Origin: Propionibacteriaceae bacterium
Lineage (GTDB): Bacteria > Actinomycetota > Actinomycetes > Propionibacteriales > Propionibacteriaceae
Assembly: GCA_009782785.1 (NCBI GenBank)
Contig: WRIJ01000001.1
Location: forward strand, 1-64,000
Direction of reading: 5' to 3'
DNA: 64,000 bases
The position numbers and the translations under genes are program-made. The notes below the pieces were generated by a model. It searched no databases and was not told where the DNA came from. It saw nothing but the letters and a program-made list of their open reading frames with translations. Shown here piece after piece: positions 1 to 6,936 of the stretch; position 1 is the stretch's first letter, and every line of letters starts with the position of its first letter.

Positions 1-415
1 CAAACCGATCAAAACCAACATAATGTTTAGACAACACAACCCGCTGATAAGACATAACACCAACACCTCCATGCGACAAAGTGTTGCAACCACCACTAGA
101 CCACAAGGTATCCAGAATCCACACTGGCCACCAGTGGGAGTCTGCCGAATTCACTCACCACCACCAGACTCCACATCGGAGAACTCACTGGCCTGGATTC
201 CTGCCAAGTCGGGCTGGTGCCCTCCGCGGAATGACCGGGAAAAGGGTGTCGCAACGCAACGTCTGTGCATGGTCACTGCAAGACAGTTGCGGCCCATGAA
301 GGAAACAACTACCTAGTCACACTATGAGATGGCAGCATGTTTGGTGGGCCAGTGTGATAGATTTTGGGAAGATTTTGGTCCATCACCATCACGGCCATTC
401 ATTAAAGGAGTATCC
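1..415. other. Leading intergenic region without a supported gene
   Basis: I see no convincing coding region here. The ORFs at 23-316 and 81-299 have low-complexity composition, no ribosome binding site and no recognisable family. The stretch at 131-191 contains nested complementary arms (GGAGTCTG with CAGACTCC, flanked by CCAGTG with CACTGG) that could fold in RNA. The region ends with the Shine-Dalgarno AAAGGAG that serves the gene at 416. Confidence 0.5.
131..191. other. Possible structured RNA element (nested inverted repeats)
   Basis: CCAGTG followed directly by GGAGTCTG can pair with CAGACTCC and, after a 13-nt bulge, CACTGG. A competing local hairpin, CACTGG-CCA-CCAGTG, uses the same 131-136 arm and begins at 122. 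Mutually exclusive pairings are typical of regulatory leaders, but I recognise no known riboswitch class and the strand is unknown. Confidence 0.2.
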
Positions 416-1006
416 ATGACGAATTACAGTCCCCCCCCCGTTAGCCCGCAACCAGGTGGCTACCCCCCACAGGGTGCCTACCCGCAACCAGGTGGCTACC
501 CGCAACCAGGTGTTGCTCCTGGTTATGCCCCCGGTTACGGAGCCATGCCAATGAGTCGACCCAGAAACACATTCCTCTTCGTTGTCTCTATTGTTCTCTG
601 CGTTTTTGCAGCCATATCTGTTATTGGTGTGATTTTTGAATTCATCGTAGTAGCAGAACTAGCGGACTGGATCGGCCCTCTCGCTTGGATATTAGTCTTC
701 TTGGATTTGCTCATAGTAGGCTTCGTCATTTTTGCTTCTATTGTGGGTATCAAAGACTCGGCTAATCCGAACAAGGCGAAATTCCTGATGATCATTGGCA
801 TTATCTATGCCAGCATCGCGTTGGTGACTTTTATCCTGAAGATTGTTGGCGGGCAAAATGTCGGTCTCGCGATCGTAGGTCTGATATTGCCCATTTTGTA
901 CGTCGTCGCTGCCATCATGCACAAAAACTTCTTTGGCCCCCGCATTGGAGTGCCACAACCTGGAATGGTACAGCCAGGGATGCCTGGCCAATACCCCGGT
1001 ATGTGA
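416..1006 (+). CDS. Proline/glycine-rich N-terminus, four-helix membrane protein
   Basis: A 196-residue protein of unknown function. The first ~45 residues are Pro/Gly/Tyr-rich with repeated PQPGGYP units. About four hydrophobic segments follow (roughly residues 48-180), and a second Pro/Gly/Met-rich tail ends the protein. This layout is common among small actinobacterial membrane proteins (DUF4190/DUF4064-like), but I cannot assign a family with certainty. I start at ATG 416 because AAAGGAG lies just upstream; the longer ORF start at 329 has no ribosome binding site. A run of nine C residues lies in codons 6-8, which could slip during replication. It stands alone, with a hairpin downstream. 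Confidence 0.75.
   Translation: MTNYSPPPVSPQPGGYPPQGAYPQPGGYPQPGVAPGYAPGYGAMPMSRPRNTFLFVVSIVLCVFAAISVIGVIFEFIVVAELADWIGPLAWILVFLDLLIVGFVIFASIVGIKDSANPNKAKFLMIIGIIYASIALVTFILKIVGGQNVGLAIVGLILPILYVVAAIMHKNFFGPRIGVPQPGMVQPGMPGQYPGM
446..512 (+). repeat. Imperfect tandem repeat encoding PQPGGYP units
   Basis: The 20-nt unit CCGCAACCAGGTGGCTACCC occurs exactly at 446-465 and 482-501. A degenerate copy lies between them, and a partial copy begins at 500. It encodes the Pro/Gly-rich N-terminus of the membrane protein. Copy number could vary between strains. Confidence 0.75.
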
Positions 1007-1310
1007 GATATTCTTCTCTGAGTAGTGGTTTGTGTTGAGGCAATGCGTCTTCCCCATAGCAGTGCCTTCACAGCCACTGACAGGGCGCACCTAGCTCTTG
1101 CTGGGTGCGCTCTGTACTATGGCGGACGATAAGCGAAGGTTACAGATAGGTCACGATTGGGTGATAATGATTGCTCAGTGCACTGCGGGGTTCTAGCCTT
1201 GTTCTATGCCTGCCAGTTGTCCGCACAAGGCTCAAAAGCCACTGACACCACTGTTGTCATGCAAGGTCGACTTGAGGCACTTTATCCCTTCGAACAAAGG
1301 AATGTGACTT
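1007..1310. other. Intergenic region before the sugar-transporter operon
   Basis: No supported gene. The region holds a hairpin at 1085-1110 after the membrane protein and, at its end, the AAAGGA ribosome binding site of the binding-protein gene. A promoter for the transporter should lie here, but I could not identify a -35/-10 pair with confidence. The ORF at 1157-1387 has no ribosome binding site or family resemblance. Confidence 0.5.
1085..1110 (+). terminator. Hairpin downstream of the membrane protein gene
   Basis: GCGCACCTAGC and GCTGGGTGCGC form an 11-bp stem with one G-T wobble and a TCTT loop. The following sequence is only mildly T-rich, so termination may be inefficient. Confidence 0.55.
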
Positions 1311-2564
1311 ATGCGTCATGGCAAGATCATCGCCGCGCTGTCTGCAGCGGCACTCGCCCTCACCAGCTTAACTGGGTGTGGCAGTAAAGAACCAGACTTA
1401 GAAATCTTTTCATGGTGGGTAGCAGGCTCTGAAGCCAATGGACTCGCCGCTCTCCAAGATGTCCTAGCTGAGAAATACCCAGACATCACCTTCGTCAATA
1501 ATGGCGCCTCCTGTGGTGGCGGTTCTTGTAAGGATGTTCTCCAGACCCGTATGGCCGGTGGAAATCCTCCGGATTCATTCCAGGTTCACGCTGGTGCTGA
1601 GGCACAGGATTACATCACTGCTGGCCAGCTTGAAGACGTCTCTTATCTCTATGAAGAATTTGGCCTCAACGATGTCTTCCCTAAGGATTTGGTGGACATG
1701 CTCACCCAAGACGGGAAGATCTACACGATTCCTTCCAACGTCCACCGTTCCAATGTGATCTGGGCTTCTGTTGCTTCCCTGGAAGCTGCTGGCCTCAACA
1801 CTGAAAGCGCTTACTACGAATCTATTGATGCTTTCATTCAAGCCCTCGACAAAGCAGTTGCTGCAGGCATCGAGAAGCCACTTGCGGTCGGCACAACCTG
1901 GTGTCAGGTCCATTTGCTGGAGACCGTGCTCATGGCTGATCTTGACCAAGCAACCTACAATGGCCTCTTTGATGGCACCACCGATTGGGCTGGGCCTGAA
2001 GTCAAGGTCGCCCTGGATCACTTTGCCAAACTGATGACCTACACCAATGTTGATCGCGACGCCATGGACTGGGAACCAGCAATGGACAAGATCTTTGAAG
2101 GCACTGCTGTCTTCACCATCATGGGTGACTGGGTTCCTGGTGCTCTGGGTGAAAAAGTGGAAGGGACCGACTATCTGTGGGCACCCTCTCCAGGCACACA
2201 AGGCACCTATGGTTTCTTGGCTGATTCCTTCGGTTTGACTGTTGGCGGGCCAAATCCTGATGGCGGAAAAGCGTGGCTTGATGTTATTTCATCGCGTGAA
2301 GGCCAGATTGCTTTCAACAAGGTCAAGGGTTCCATCCCTGCTCGTACTGACATTGATCTCACTGAATTCCCGGCCTATCAGCAAGCCGCTGCACAATCTT
2401 TCTCGAATGACAAGATTGTCGGCTCGATTCAGCATGGCGCCATGGCCACTATTCAGCAGGGTGACGATACCGGTCTTGCTGTGTCAAAATTCACTGGAGG
2501 AGCAATGGATGACGCTGCTATGGCAGCCCTTCAAGCTGATCTAGTGAAGGCATATTCTTCGTAA
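1311..2564 (+). CDS. Sugar ABC transporter substrate-binding lipoprotein (CUT1 type)
   Basis: A 417-residue extracellular solute-binding protein of family 1. The N-terminus is a lipoprotein signal with lipobox LTGC (Cys23), so the mature protein is anchored outside the membrane. The segments LEIFSWW near residue 31, a DSFQVHAG stretch and VHRSNVIWA resemble glucose/mannose-type CUT1 binding proteins; the substrate assignment is inference. AAAGGA lies about 10 nt upstream of ATG 1311. The two permease genes follow across a strong hairpin that probably keeps their expression below that of the binding protein. No ATPase is encoded nearby, so a shared MsiK-type ATPase elsewhere is likely. Confidence 0.9.
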   Translation: MRHGKIIAALSAAALALTSLTGCGSKEPDLEIFSWWVAGSEANGLAALQDVLAEKYPDITFVNNGASCGGGSCKDVLQTRMAGGNPPDSFQVHAGAEAQDYITAGQLEDVSYLYEEFGLNDVFPKDLVDMLTQDGKIYTIPSNVHRSNVIWASVASLEAAGLNTESAYYESIDAFIQALDKAVAAGIEKPLAVGTTWCQVHLLETVLMADLDQATYNGLFDGTTDWAGPEVKVALDHFAKLMTYTNVDRDAMDWEPAMDKIFEGTAVFTIMGDWVPGALGEKVEGTDYLWAPSPGTQGTYGFLADSFGLTVGGPNPDGGKAWLDVISSREGQIAFNKVKGSIPARTDIDLTEFPAYQQAAAQSFSNDKIVGSIQHGAMATIQQGDDTGLAVSKFTGGAMDDAAMAALQADLVKAYSS

Positions 2565-2590
2565 TCTCCCCTATTCATCATGTTTATCAC

Positions 2591-2626
2591 AACCCGCGAA
2601 GCAACCTCTTGGTTGCTTCGCGGGTT
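2591..2626 (+). terminator. Strong intercistronic hairpin (attenuator or 3' stabiliser)
   Basis: AACCCGCGAAGCAACC and GGTTGCTTCGCGGGTT form a perfect 16-bp stem around a TCTT loop. It lies between the binding-protein stop and the first permease start, and only TCATG follows. Such hairpins commonly protect the upstream message and reduce readthrough, giving excess binding protein over permease. Confidence 0.8.
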
Positions 2627-2643
2627 TCATGCATACTAAGACC

Positions 2644-3603
2644 ATGAGCACTCCGACCCCGGTGTATCATCGCAAACCGACCAAGTTTGTCCCTCGGTTC
2701 AAAAGGTATGCTCCGCCACTGGCACTCTTGGCTCCTTCCATCATTCTCATTGGAATATTTGTTTACTATCTTATTTTCCGCGCTGCTCACATGTCGATGA
2801 CGAACATGGAGACAGCTGAGCAAGCTGCCGGAAATGCCCCGGTTGAGTTTGTCGGTTTGGATAACTATGTCACTTTGCTCCGCGACCAGGATTTCCAGCA
2901 TTCATTGTTGAATCTGCTCCTCTACACAGTAGTGTTTATCGGCGGGACAATGGTTCTCGGATTCTTCTGGGCCTGGTTGCTGGATCGCCGATCCAAAGCT
3001 GAAGGAATCTTTCGTTCCCTCTTCTTGTTCCCCTTCGCTGTGTCGTCTATTGCTGCAGGTGTGGTCTGGAAGTGGCTACTCAACCCTATTCAAGGAGCCG
3101 ATGCGACAGGTGTCAACAGACTCTTTCAGACCATTGGATTAGGTGGGCTCCAAAATGGTTGGACAAATTCCCCCGACAATGCTGGGTCACCTGGGATAGG
3201 AATCATCGCGGTTGCTATACCAGCGATCTGGCAAATGGCAGGGTATGTCATGGCGCTCTTCCTCGCTGGGTTTCGAGGGATCTCTAACGAAATGAGAGAG
3301 GCAGCCAGAGTTGATGGCGCCACAGAATGGCAACTTTATCGCCACGTGCTCTTTCCCCAATTATCACCAGTAGCCCTCTCTGCACTGATCATCTTGGGCC
3401 ATATGTCCTTGAAGGTGTTTGATCTTGTCATGGCTTTGACAGGTCATGCGGTCTACGCCACACAGGTGCCAGCTATAACATTATATAACTTCTTCAAGAA
3501 GTCTCAGTACGGGTCGGCTTCAGCTGTTGGCATTATCTTGTTAGTCATCATTGCTATCGTCATCATCCCTTACCTGATTCACATTGCGAGGGAGGACAAA
3601 TGA
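2644..3603 (+). CDS. Sugar ABC transporter permease (MalF type)
   Basis: An inner-membrane permease of the binding-protein-dependent family, 319 residues from ATG 2644. It has six predicted transmembrane helices and the cytoplasmic EAA loop EAARVDGATEWQLYRHVLFPQL, which docks the ATPase. The track start at 2629 lies 2 nt after the hairpin arm and has no ribosome binding site; ATG 2644 also lacks a clear one, so the start is uncertain. The stop overlaps the next gene's start as ATGA, indicating translational coupling with the second permease. Confidence 0.88.
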   Translation: MSTPTPVYHRKPTKFVPRFKRYAPPLALLAPSIILIGIFVYYLIFRAAHMSMTNMETAEQAAGNAPVEFVGLDNYVTLLRDQDFQHSLLNLLLYTVVFIGGTMVLGFFWAWLLDRRSKAEGIFRSLFLFPFAVSSIAAGVVWKWLLNPIQGADATGVNRLFQTIGLGGLQNGWTNSPDNAGSPGIGIIAVAIPAIWQMAGYVMALFLAGFRGISNEMREAARVDGATEWQLYRHVLFPQLSPVALSALIILGHMSLKVFDLVMALTGHAVYATQVPAITLYNFFKKSQYGSASAVGIILLVIIAIVIIPYLIHIAREDK

Positions 3604-4514
3604 GCACGACTGTGGCCCCGTTGAACGACAAGGCTGTTGAGGCTCGCCATGTGAGGCGAGGATTCGACTGGGGAAGACTTGTGCGGTATTTCCTCCTTTT
3701 CATTGGTCTCGTCTTCGTTCTTATTCCGGTTTACGTGCTGGTCATCACGTCATTCAAAGAGGTGAGCGATGCTGGACCATCGAGAGCCTGGGCCCTGCCG
3801 GAAAAATGGTCAGTGGGTGGGTGGCAAAGAGCCTGGGGAGGTTTTGACGCCATGCCAGCGATAGGGCAGGCCCTCGGGCGTACGCTTCTGATGGTTATTC
3901 CTGCTGCCCTCATTTCAAGTTTCCTGGGATCCTTGAATGGATTCGTCCTCTCCAAGTGGCGCTTCCCCAAGGCAAACATAGTGTTTGTCCTACTCCTTTT
4001 TGGAATGTTCATTCCCTATCAGGCTGTGATTATTCCGCTCTACCAAATGGTGGCAAACATCCAAGCCACAACCTTTATTAGCCCGGGTATTCCGTCCCTC
4101 ATCATGTTGCATGTGATTTACGGAATTCCGATCACCACCCTCATCTTCAGAAACTACTACCACAATGTTCCCCAAGAGCTGATTGAAGCAGCTCGAGTAG
4201 ATGGGGCAGGAATGCTCGCAACTTATTGGCGAATTATTCTCCCCATCTCTATCCCCAGTTTTGTCGTTGTGCTCATTTGGCAGTTTACGTCTGCGTGGAA
4301 TGATTTTCTCTTTGCGATTTTCTTCGGTGGGGTTCCACAAACCCAAGCACCGGTGACTGTCTCCCTGCAATTTATCGCGACCGGTTCGATGTACGCTGAC
4401 CATGGTGCCACCATGGCAGCAGCACTTCTTGCTTCTGCTCCGACCATGCTGGTCTACATCTTGTTGGGACGCTATTTCATTGGGGGTCTCATGGCTGGAT
4501 CAGTGAAAGGCTAG
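3600..4514 (+). CDS. Sugar ABC transporter permease (MalG type)
   Basis: The second permease of the sugar transporter, 304 residues. After a hydrophilic N-terminus of about 25 residues it has a first helix near 30-50, a periplasmic loop, and five more helices. The EAA loop reads EAARVDGAGMLATYWRIILPISIPS. It starts at ATG 3600, overlapping the previous stop by 4 nt. The pair would form the transport channel fed by the lipoprotein at 1311. No sugar-metabolism gene or ATPase adjoins it. Confidence 0.9.
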   Translation: MSTTVAPLNDKAVEARHVRRGFDWGRLVRYFLLFIGLVFVLIPVYVLVITSFKEVSDAGPSRAWALPEKWSVGGWQRAWGGFDAMPAIGQALGRTLLMVIPAALISSFLGSLNGFVLSKWRFPKANIVFVLLLFGMFIPYQAVIIPLYQMVANIQATTFISPGIPSLIMLHVIYGIPITTLIFRNYYHNVPQELIEAARVDGAGMLATYWRIILPISIPSFVVVLIWQFTSAWNDFLFAIFFGGVPQTQAPVTVSLQFIATGSMYADHGATMAAALLASAPTMLVYILLGRYFIGGLMAGSVKG

Positions 4515-4559
4515 TAACCTATTCACACCGGGAGCGCAGACAGCCCTGAGAGGTAGTTC

Positions 4560-5519
4560 ATGAGTCATAGCAGTGGCAAAAAAGCAGTGTTGGCTGCCTT
4601 AGGTGCGAACCTGGCGATTGCCACGATGAAACTTGTTGCCTTTGCGTTGACACGAGCCTCGTCGATGCTTGCGGAAGCCATTCACTCCTTCGCGGATTGC
4701 TCCAATCAACTCCTGCTACTCATGGGAGCCAAATCTGCCCAGAAGAAACCCGATGATCTCCATCCGTTTGGATATGGCCGTGAACGATATCTCAGTGCAT
4801 TCCTGGTCTCCATCATTTTGTTCACCATGGGTGGGATATTCGCACTCTATGAGGCCTATAGGAAAGTCGCTGAGATACGTGAAGGCCACCCATCCCAGCT
4901 CCTTGAATCGTCGTGGTGGTGGGTCCCTCTGGCGGTCCTCGTCGGTGCCATGGTGGCCGAGTCTTTGAGCTTGCGTACGGCGGTGAAAGAATCACTACCG
5001 GCAAAAGGATCCTCCTCGTGGTTTCGGTTTATCCATCAAGCGAAATCTCCTGAACTGCCTGTGATCCTTCTCGAGGATGTGGCGGCCTTGTTAGGGCTTA
5101 TTTTTGCTTTGATTGGTGTGGGAATGACCCTCGTGACCGGATGGTCCGGGTGGGATGCTATCGGCACTGGGCTCATTGGTGTGCTCCTGATCGTTGTGGC
5201 TTTCATTCTCGCGGCAGAAACCCGGTCGCTCCTCATCGGGGAATCAGCATCGCCAAAGGACATCACAGCCATTGCCGAGGCACTGACCACGACACCAGGA
5301 GTCTTGCGGCTTATCCATATGAGGACGATTCATCTCGGACCAGAAGAGATCATGGTTGCCGCGAAGATTGATGTGGAAAGAAACAAAGAAACCGCTGAAG
5401 TGGCAGCCATCTTGGACCTGGCTGAGGACCGGGTGAGGTCAACCAATTCCATGGTGACCTTGATGTATCTCGAACCTGACCTCTACCGCAATCCGAATAC
5501 TGAGACACACCAAGAATGA
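4560..5519 (+). CDS. Cation diffusion facilitator (SLC30A9-like)
   Basis: A 319-residue integral membrane metal transporter that probably exports Zn2+ or a similar divalent ion in exchange for protons. The second helix has the CDF site in AEAIHSFADCSNQLLLLMG (His42, Asp46). HPFGYGRERY follows in the next loop, and LLEDVAALLGL lies in a later helix. This pattern is characteristic of the ZnT9-like CDF branch. About six helices are followed by a cytoplasmic C-terminal domain (residues ~225-310). GAGAGG precedes ATG 4560. It lies just upstream of the nickel-dependent hydrogenase, but nothing in the sequence shows nickel specificity. Confidence 0.85.
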   Translation: MSHSSGKKAVLAALGANLAIATMKLVAFALTRASSMLAEAIHSFADCSNQLLLLMGAKSAQKKPDDLHPFGYGRERYLSAFLVSIILFTMGGIFALYEAYRKVAEIREGHPSQLLESSWWWVPLAVLVGAMVAESLSLRTAVKESLPAKGSSSWFRFIHQAKSPELPVILLEDVAALLGLIFALIGVGMTLVTGWSGWDAIGTGLIGVLLIVVAFILAAETRSLLIGESASPKDITAIAEALTTTPGVLRLIHMRTIHLGPEEIMVAAKIDVERNKETAEVAAILDLAEDRVRSTNSMVTLMYLEPDLYRNPNTETHQE

Positions 5520-5718
5520 AATGCCCCACTGTGAGCGGAAACTGAGCCGTCAAAGTCAAGTATTGGCAGATTCTTTTGAAACTTTTGAGATTTCTCGCAT
5601 CCCAATTACCCAAAACGCTATGATGTGGCATGTAATCGTCAGTCTCCCATGCAACTGATATCTCACCAGGTGCACAGGGGAGCCCCACGGTTAGTAGTCC
5701 CCAAGGAGCGGAGTTCGA
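5520..5718 (+). promoter_or_regulatory. Likely promoter region of the hydrogenase structural operon
   Basis: This 199-nt gap precedes the hydrogenase small subunit. A -10-like TATGAT occurs at 5619-5624, but I see no -35 at proper spacing, so a regulator-dependent promoter is possible. No clear CRP/FNR palindrome was found. AAGGAG at 5703-5708 is the ribosome binding site for GTG 5719. Confidence 0.35.
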
Positions 5719-6924
5719 GTGACTTATTCAATGGACGGTTGGCAAGAGCCAACTTTTAGCGAAAACCTAGAGAGGGCTGGCGTTACACGTCGAGACTTCC
5801 TCACTTATTGTGGCAGCCTGGCTGCCATTTTTGCAGCCGGTACGACCGTACTAGGTTCTGCAAGTCCAGCCTACGGCGAACCGGATGTCACAGCTGAGGA
5901 CATCGCACGTGCTTTCGACTCTGTGAAGAAACCGAATGTGATTTGGTTGCAACTCCAGGAATGCACCGGATGCATGGAGTCTGTGTTGCGCGGGGCCGGG
6001 ACAACGGTAGAAGACGTGGTGCTCAATTTGTTGAGCGTCAACTACAACGAACTCGTCATGGCAGCCACTGGCGAAGCGGCCAACCAGGCTCTCGAAGACA
6101 CAGTCAAAGAGGGCGGCCACATCCTGGTCGTCAATGGGGCAGTATCCCGCAAGGATGGTGGAGTCTGCTGCATGATCGGTGGAGAAACATCTGAGAACCT
6201 GTTGAAGAAGTCAGCAGAAGGTGCAGCAGCGATCTTGGCTGTTGGCGCCTGCTCTGTTTATGGTGGTGTCCAAGCAGCCGCACCGAACCCCACAGGAGCT
6301 GTCGGGGTCGACACGGTCCTCGGGAATCGCTCGGTGATCAACGTCTCTGGTTGCCCGCCCATCGCTGAAGTGATTTTGGCAACCATCGCGTACTTCCTCA
6401 CCCACGGTGATCCTCCAAAGACTGATTCCCAAGGGCGCCCACTGTTCGCCTATGACCAGCGCATTCACGACTCCTGTCAGCGGAGACCACACTTCGATGC
6501 CGGGCAGTTCGTTCGTACCTTCGATGATGAGGGTGCCCGTAATGGCTGGTGCCTCTATCACGTCGGTTGCAAAGGCCCGAGTACGTTCAGTGCATGCCCC
6601 ATCATTCAATGGAATATGCATACGTCGTGGCCAGTGAAGACTGGAAACCCGTGCATTGGGTGCACAGAGAAAGACTTCTTCGACAAGTTCACCCCCTTCT
6701 TCTCCCGGTTGCCTAGCGTTCCAGGTTTCGGTGTGGAAGGTACCGCCGAAAAGGTTGGACTGGGACTGGTTGCCGCAACAGCTGTAGGCATCGGCCTGCA
6801 TGCTGGTGCTACTGCCATCCGCAAGTCGGCCGCCTCGAAAAACTCCGAGGAGGAGCCTCTGGCTGCCTTCGGTGATGAATCATCCACCTCCGCCAATGCC
6901 GCTGACGCGGCACGCACATCCTGA
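5719..6924 (+). CDS. hyaA: [NiFe]-hydrogenase small subunit, Tat-exported
   Basis: The 401-residue electron-transfer subunit of a membrane-bound uptake hydrogenase. A Tat signal (RRDFLTYCG, twin Arg 24-25) is followed by a probable cleavage site near AYG-EP at ~53. Proximal cluster ligands lie in QECTGCMES (Cys82, Cys85), GACSVYGG and SGCPP. Medial and distal cluster ligands lie in the HDSCQ, WCLYHVGCKG, FSACP and PCIGC segments. A C-terminal hydrophobic helix (~345-367) anchors it before a Ser/Ala/Glu-rich tail. Gly lies between the first two cysteines, so the extra cysteines of oxygen-tolerant enzymes are absent. GTG 5719 is chosen because AAGGAG is 10 nt upstream. It is first in the structural operon. 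Confidence 0.95.
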   Translation: MTYSMDGWQEPTFSENLERAGVTRRDFLTYCGSLAAIFAAGTTVLGSASPAYGEPDVTAEDIARAFDSVKKPNVIWLQLQECTGCMESVLRGAGTTVEDVVLNLLSVNYNELVMAATGEAANQALEDTVKEGGHILVVNGAVSRKDGGVCCMIGGETSENLLKKSAEGAAAILAVGACSVYGGVQAAAPNPTGAVGVDTVLGNRSVINVSGCPPIAEVILATIAYFLTHGDPPKTDSQGRPLFAYDQRIHDSCQRRPHFDAGQFVRTFDDEGARNGWCLYHVGCKGPSTFSACPIIQWNMHTSWPVKTGNPCIGCTEKDFFDKFTPFFSRLPSVPGFGVEGTAEKVGLGLVAATAVGIGLHAGATAIRKSAASKNSEEEPLAAFGDESSTSANAADAARTS

Positions 6925-6936
6925 AAGGAATAAAAC

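Noticed and set aside
23-316. 97-aa ORF (and overlapping 81-299) at the left end
   Set aside because: Low-complexity composition, no ribosome binding site, no family resemblance.
1-328. Possible cobalamin or other known riboswitch
   Set aside because: Fragments such as GGTGCCC and GCAACG occur, but the conserved core elements are not in the right order on either strand.
692-1090. 132-aa minus-strand ORF
   Set aside because: Antisense shadow of the membrane protein gene, without signals of its own.
1157-1387. 76-aa ORF before the binding-protein gene
   Set aside because: Overlaps the real start of the lipoprotein gene and has no ribosome binding site.
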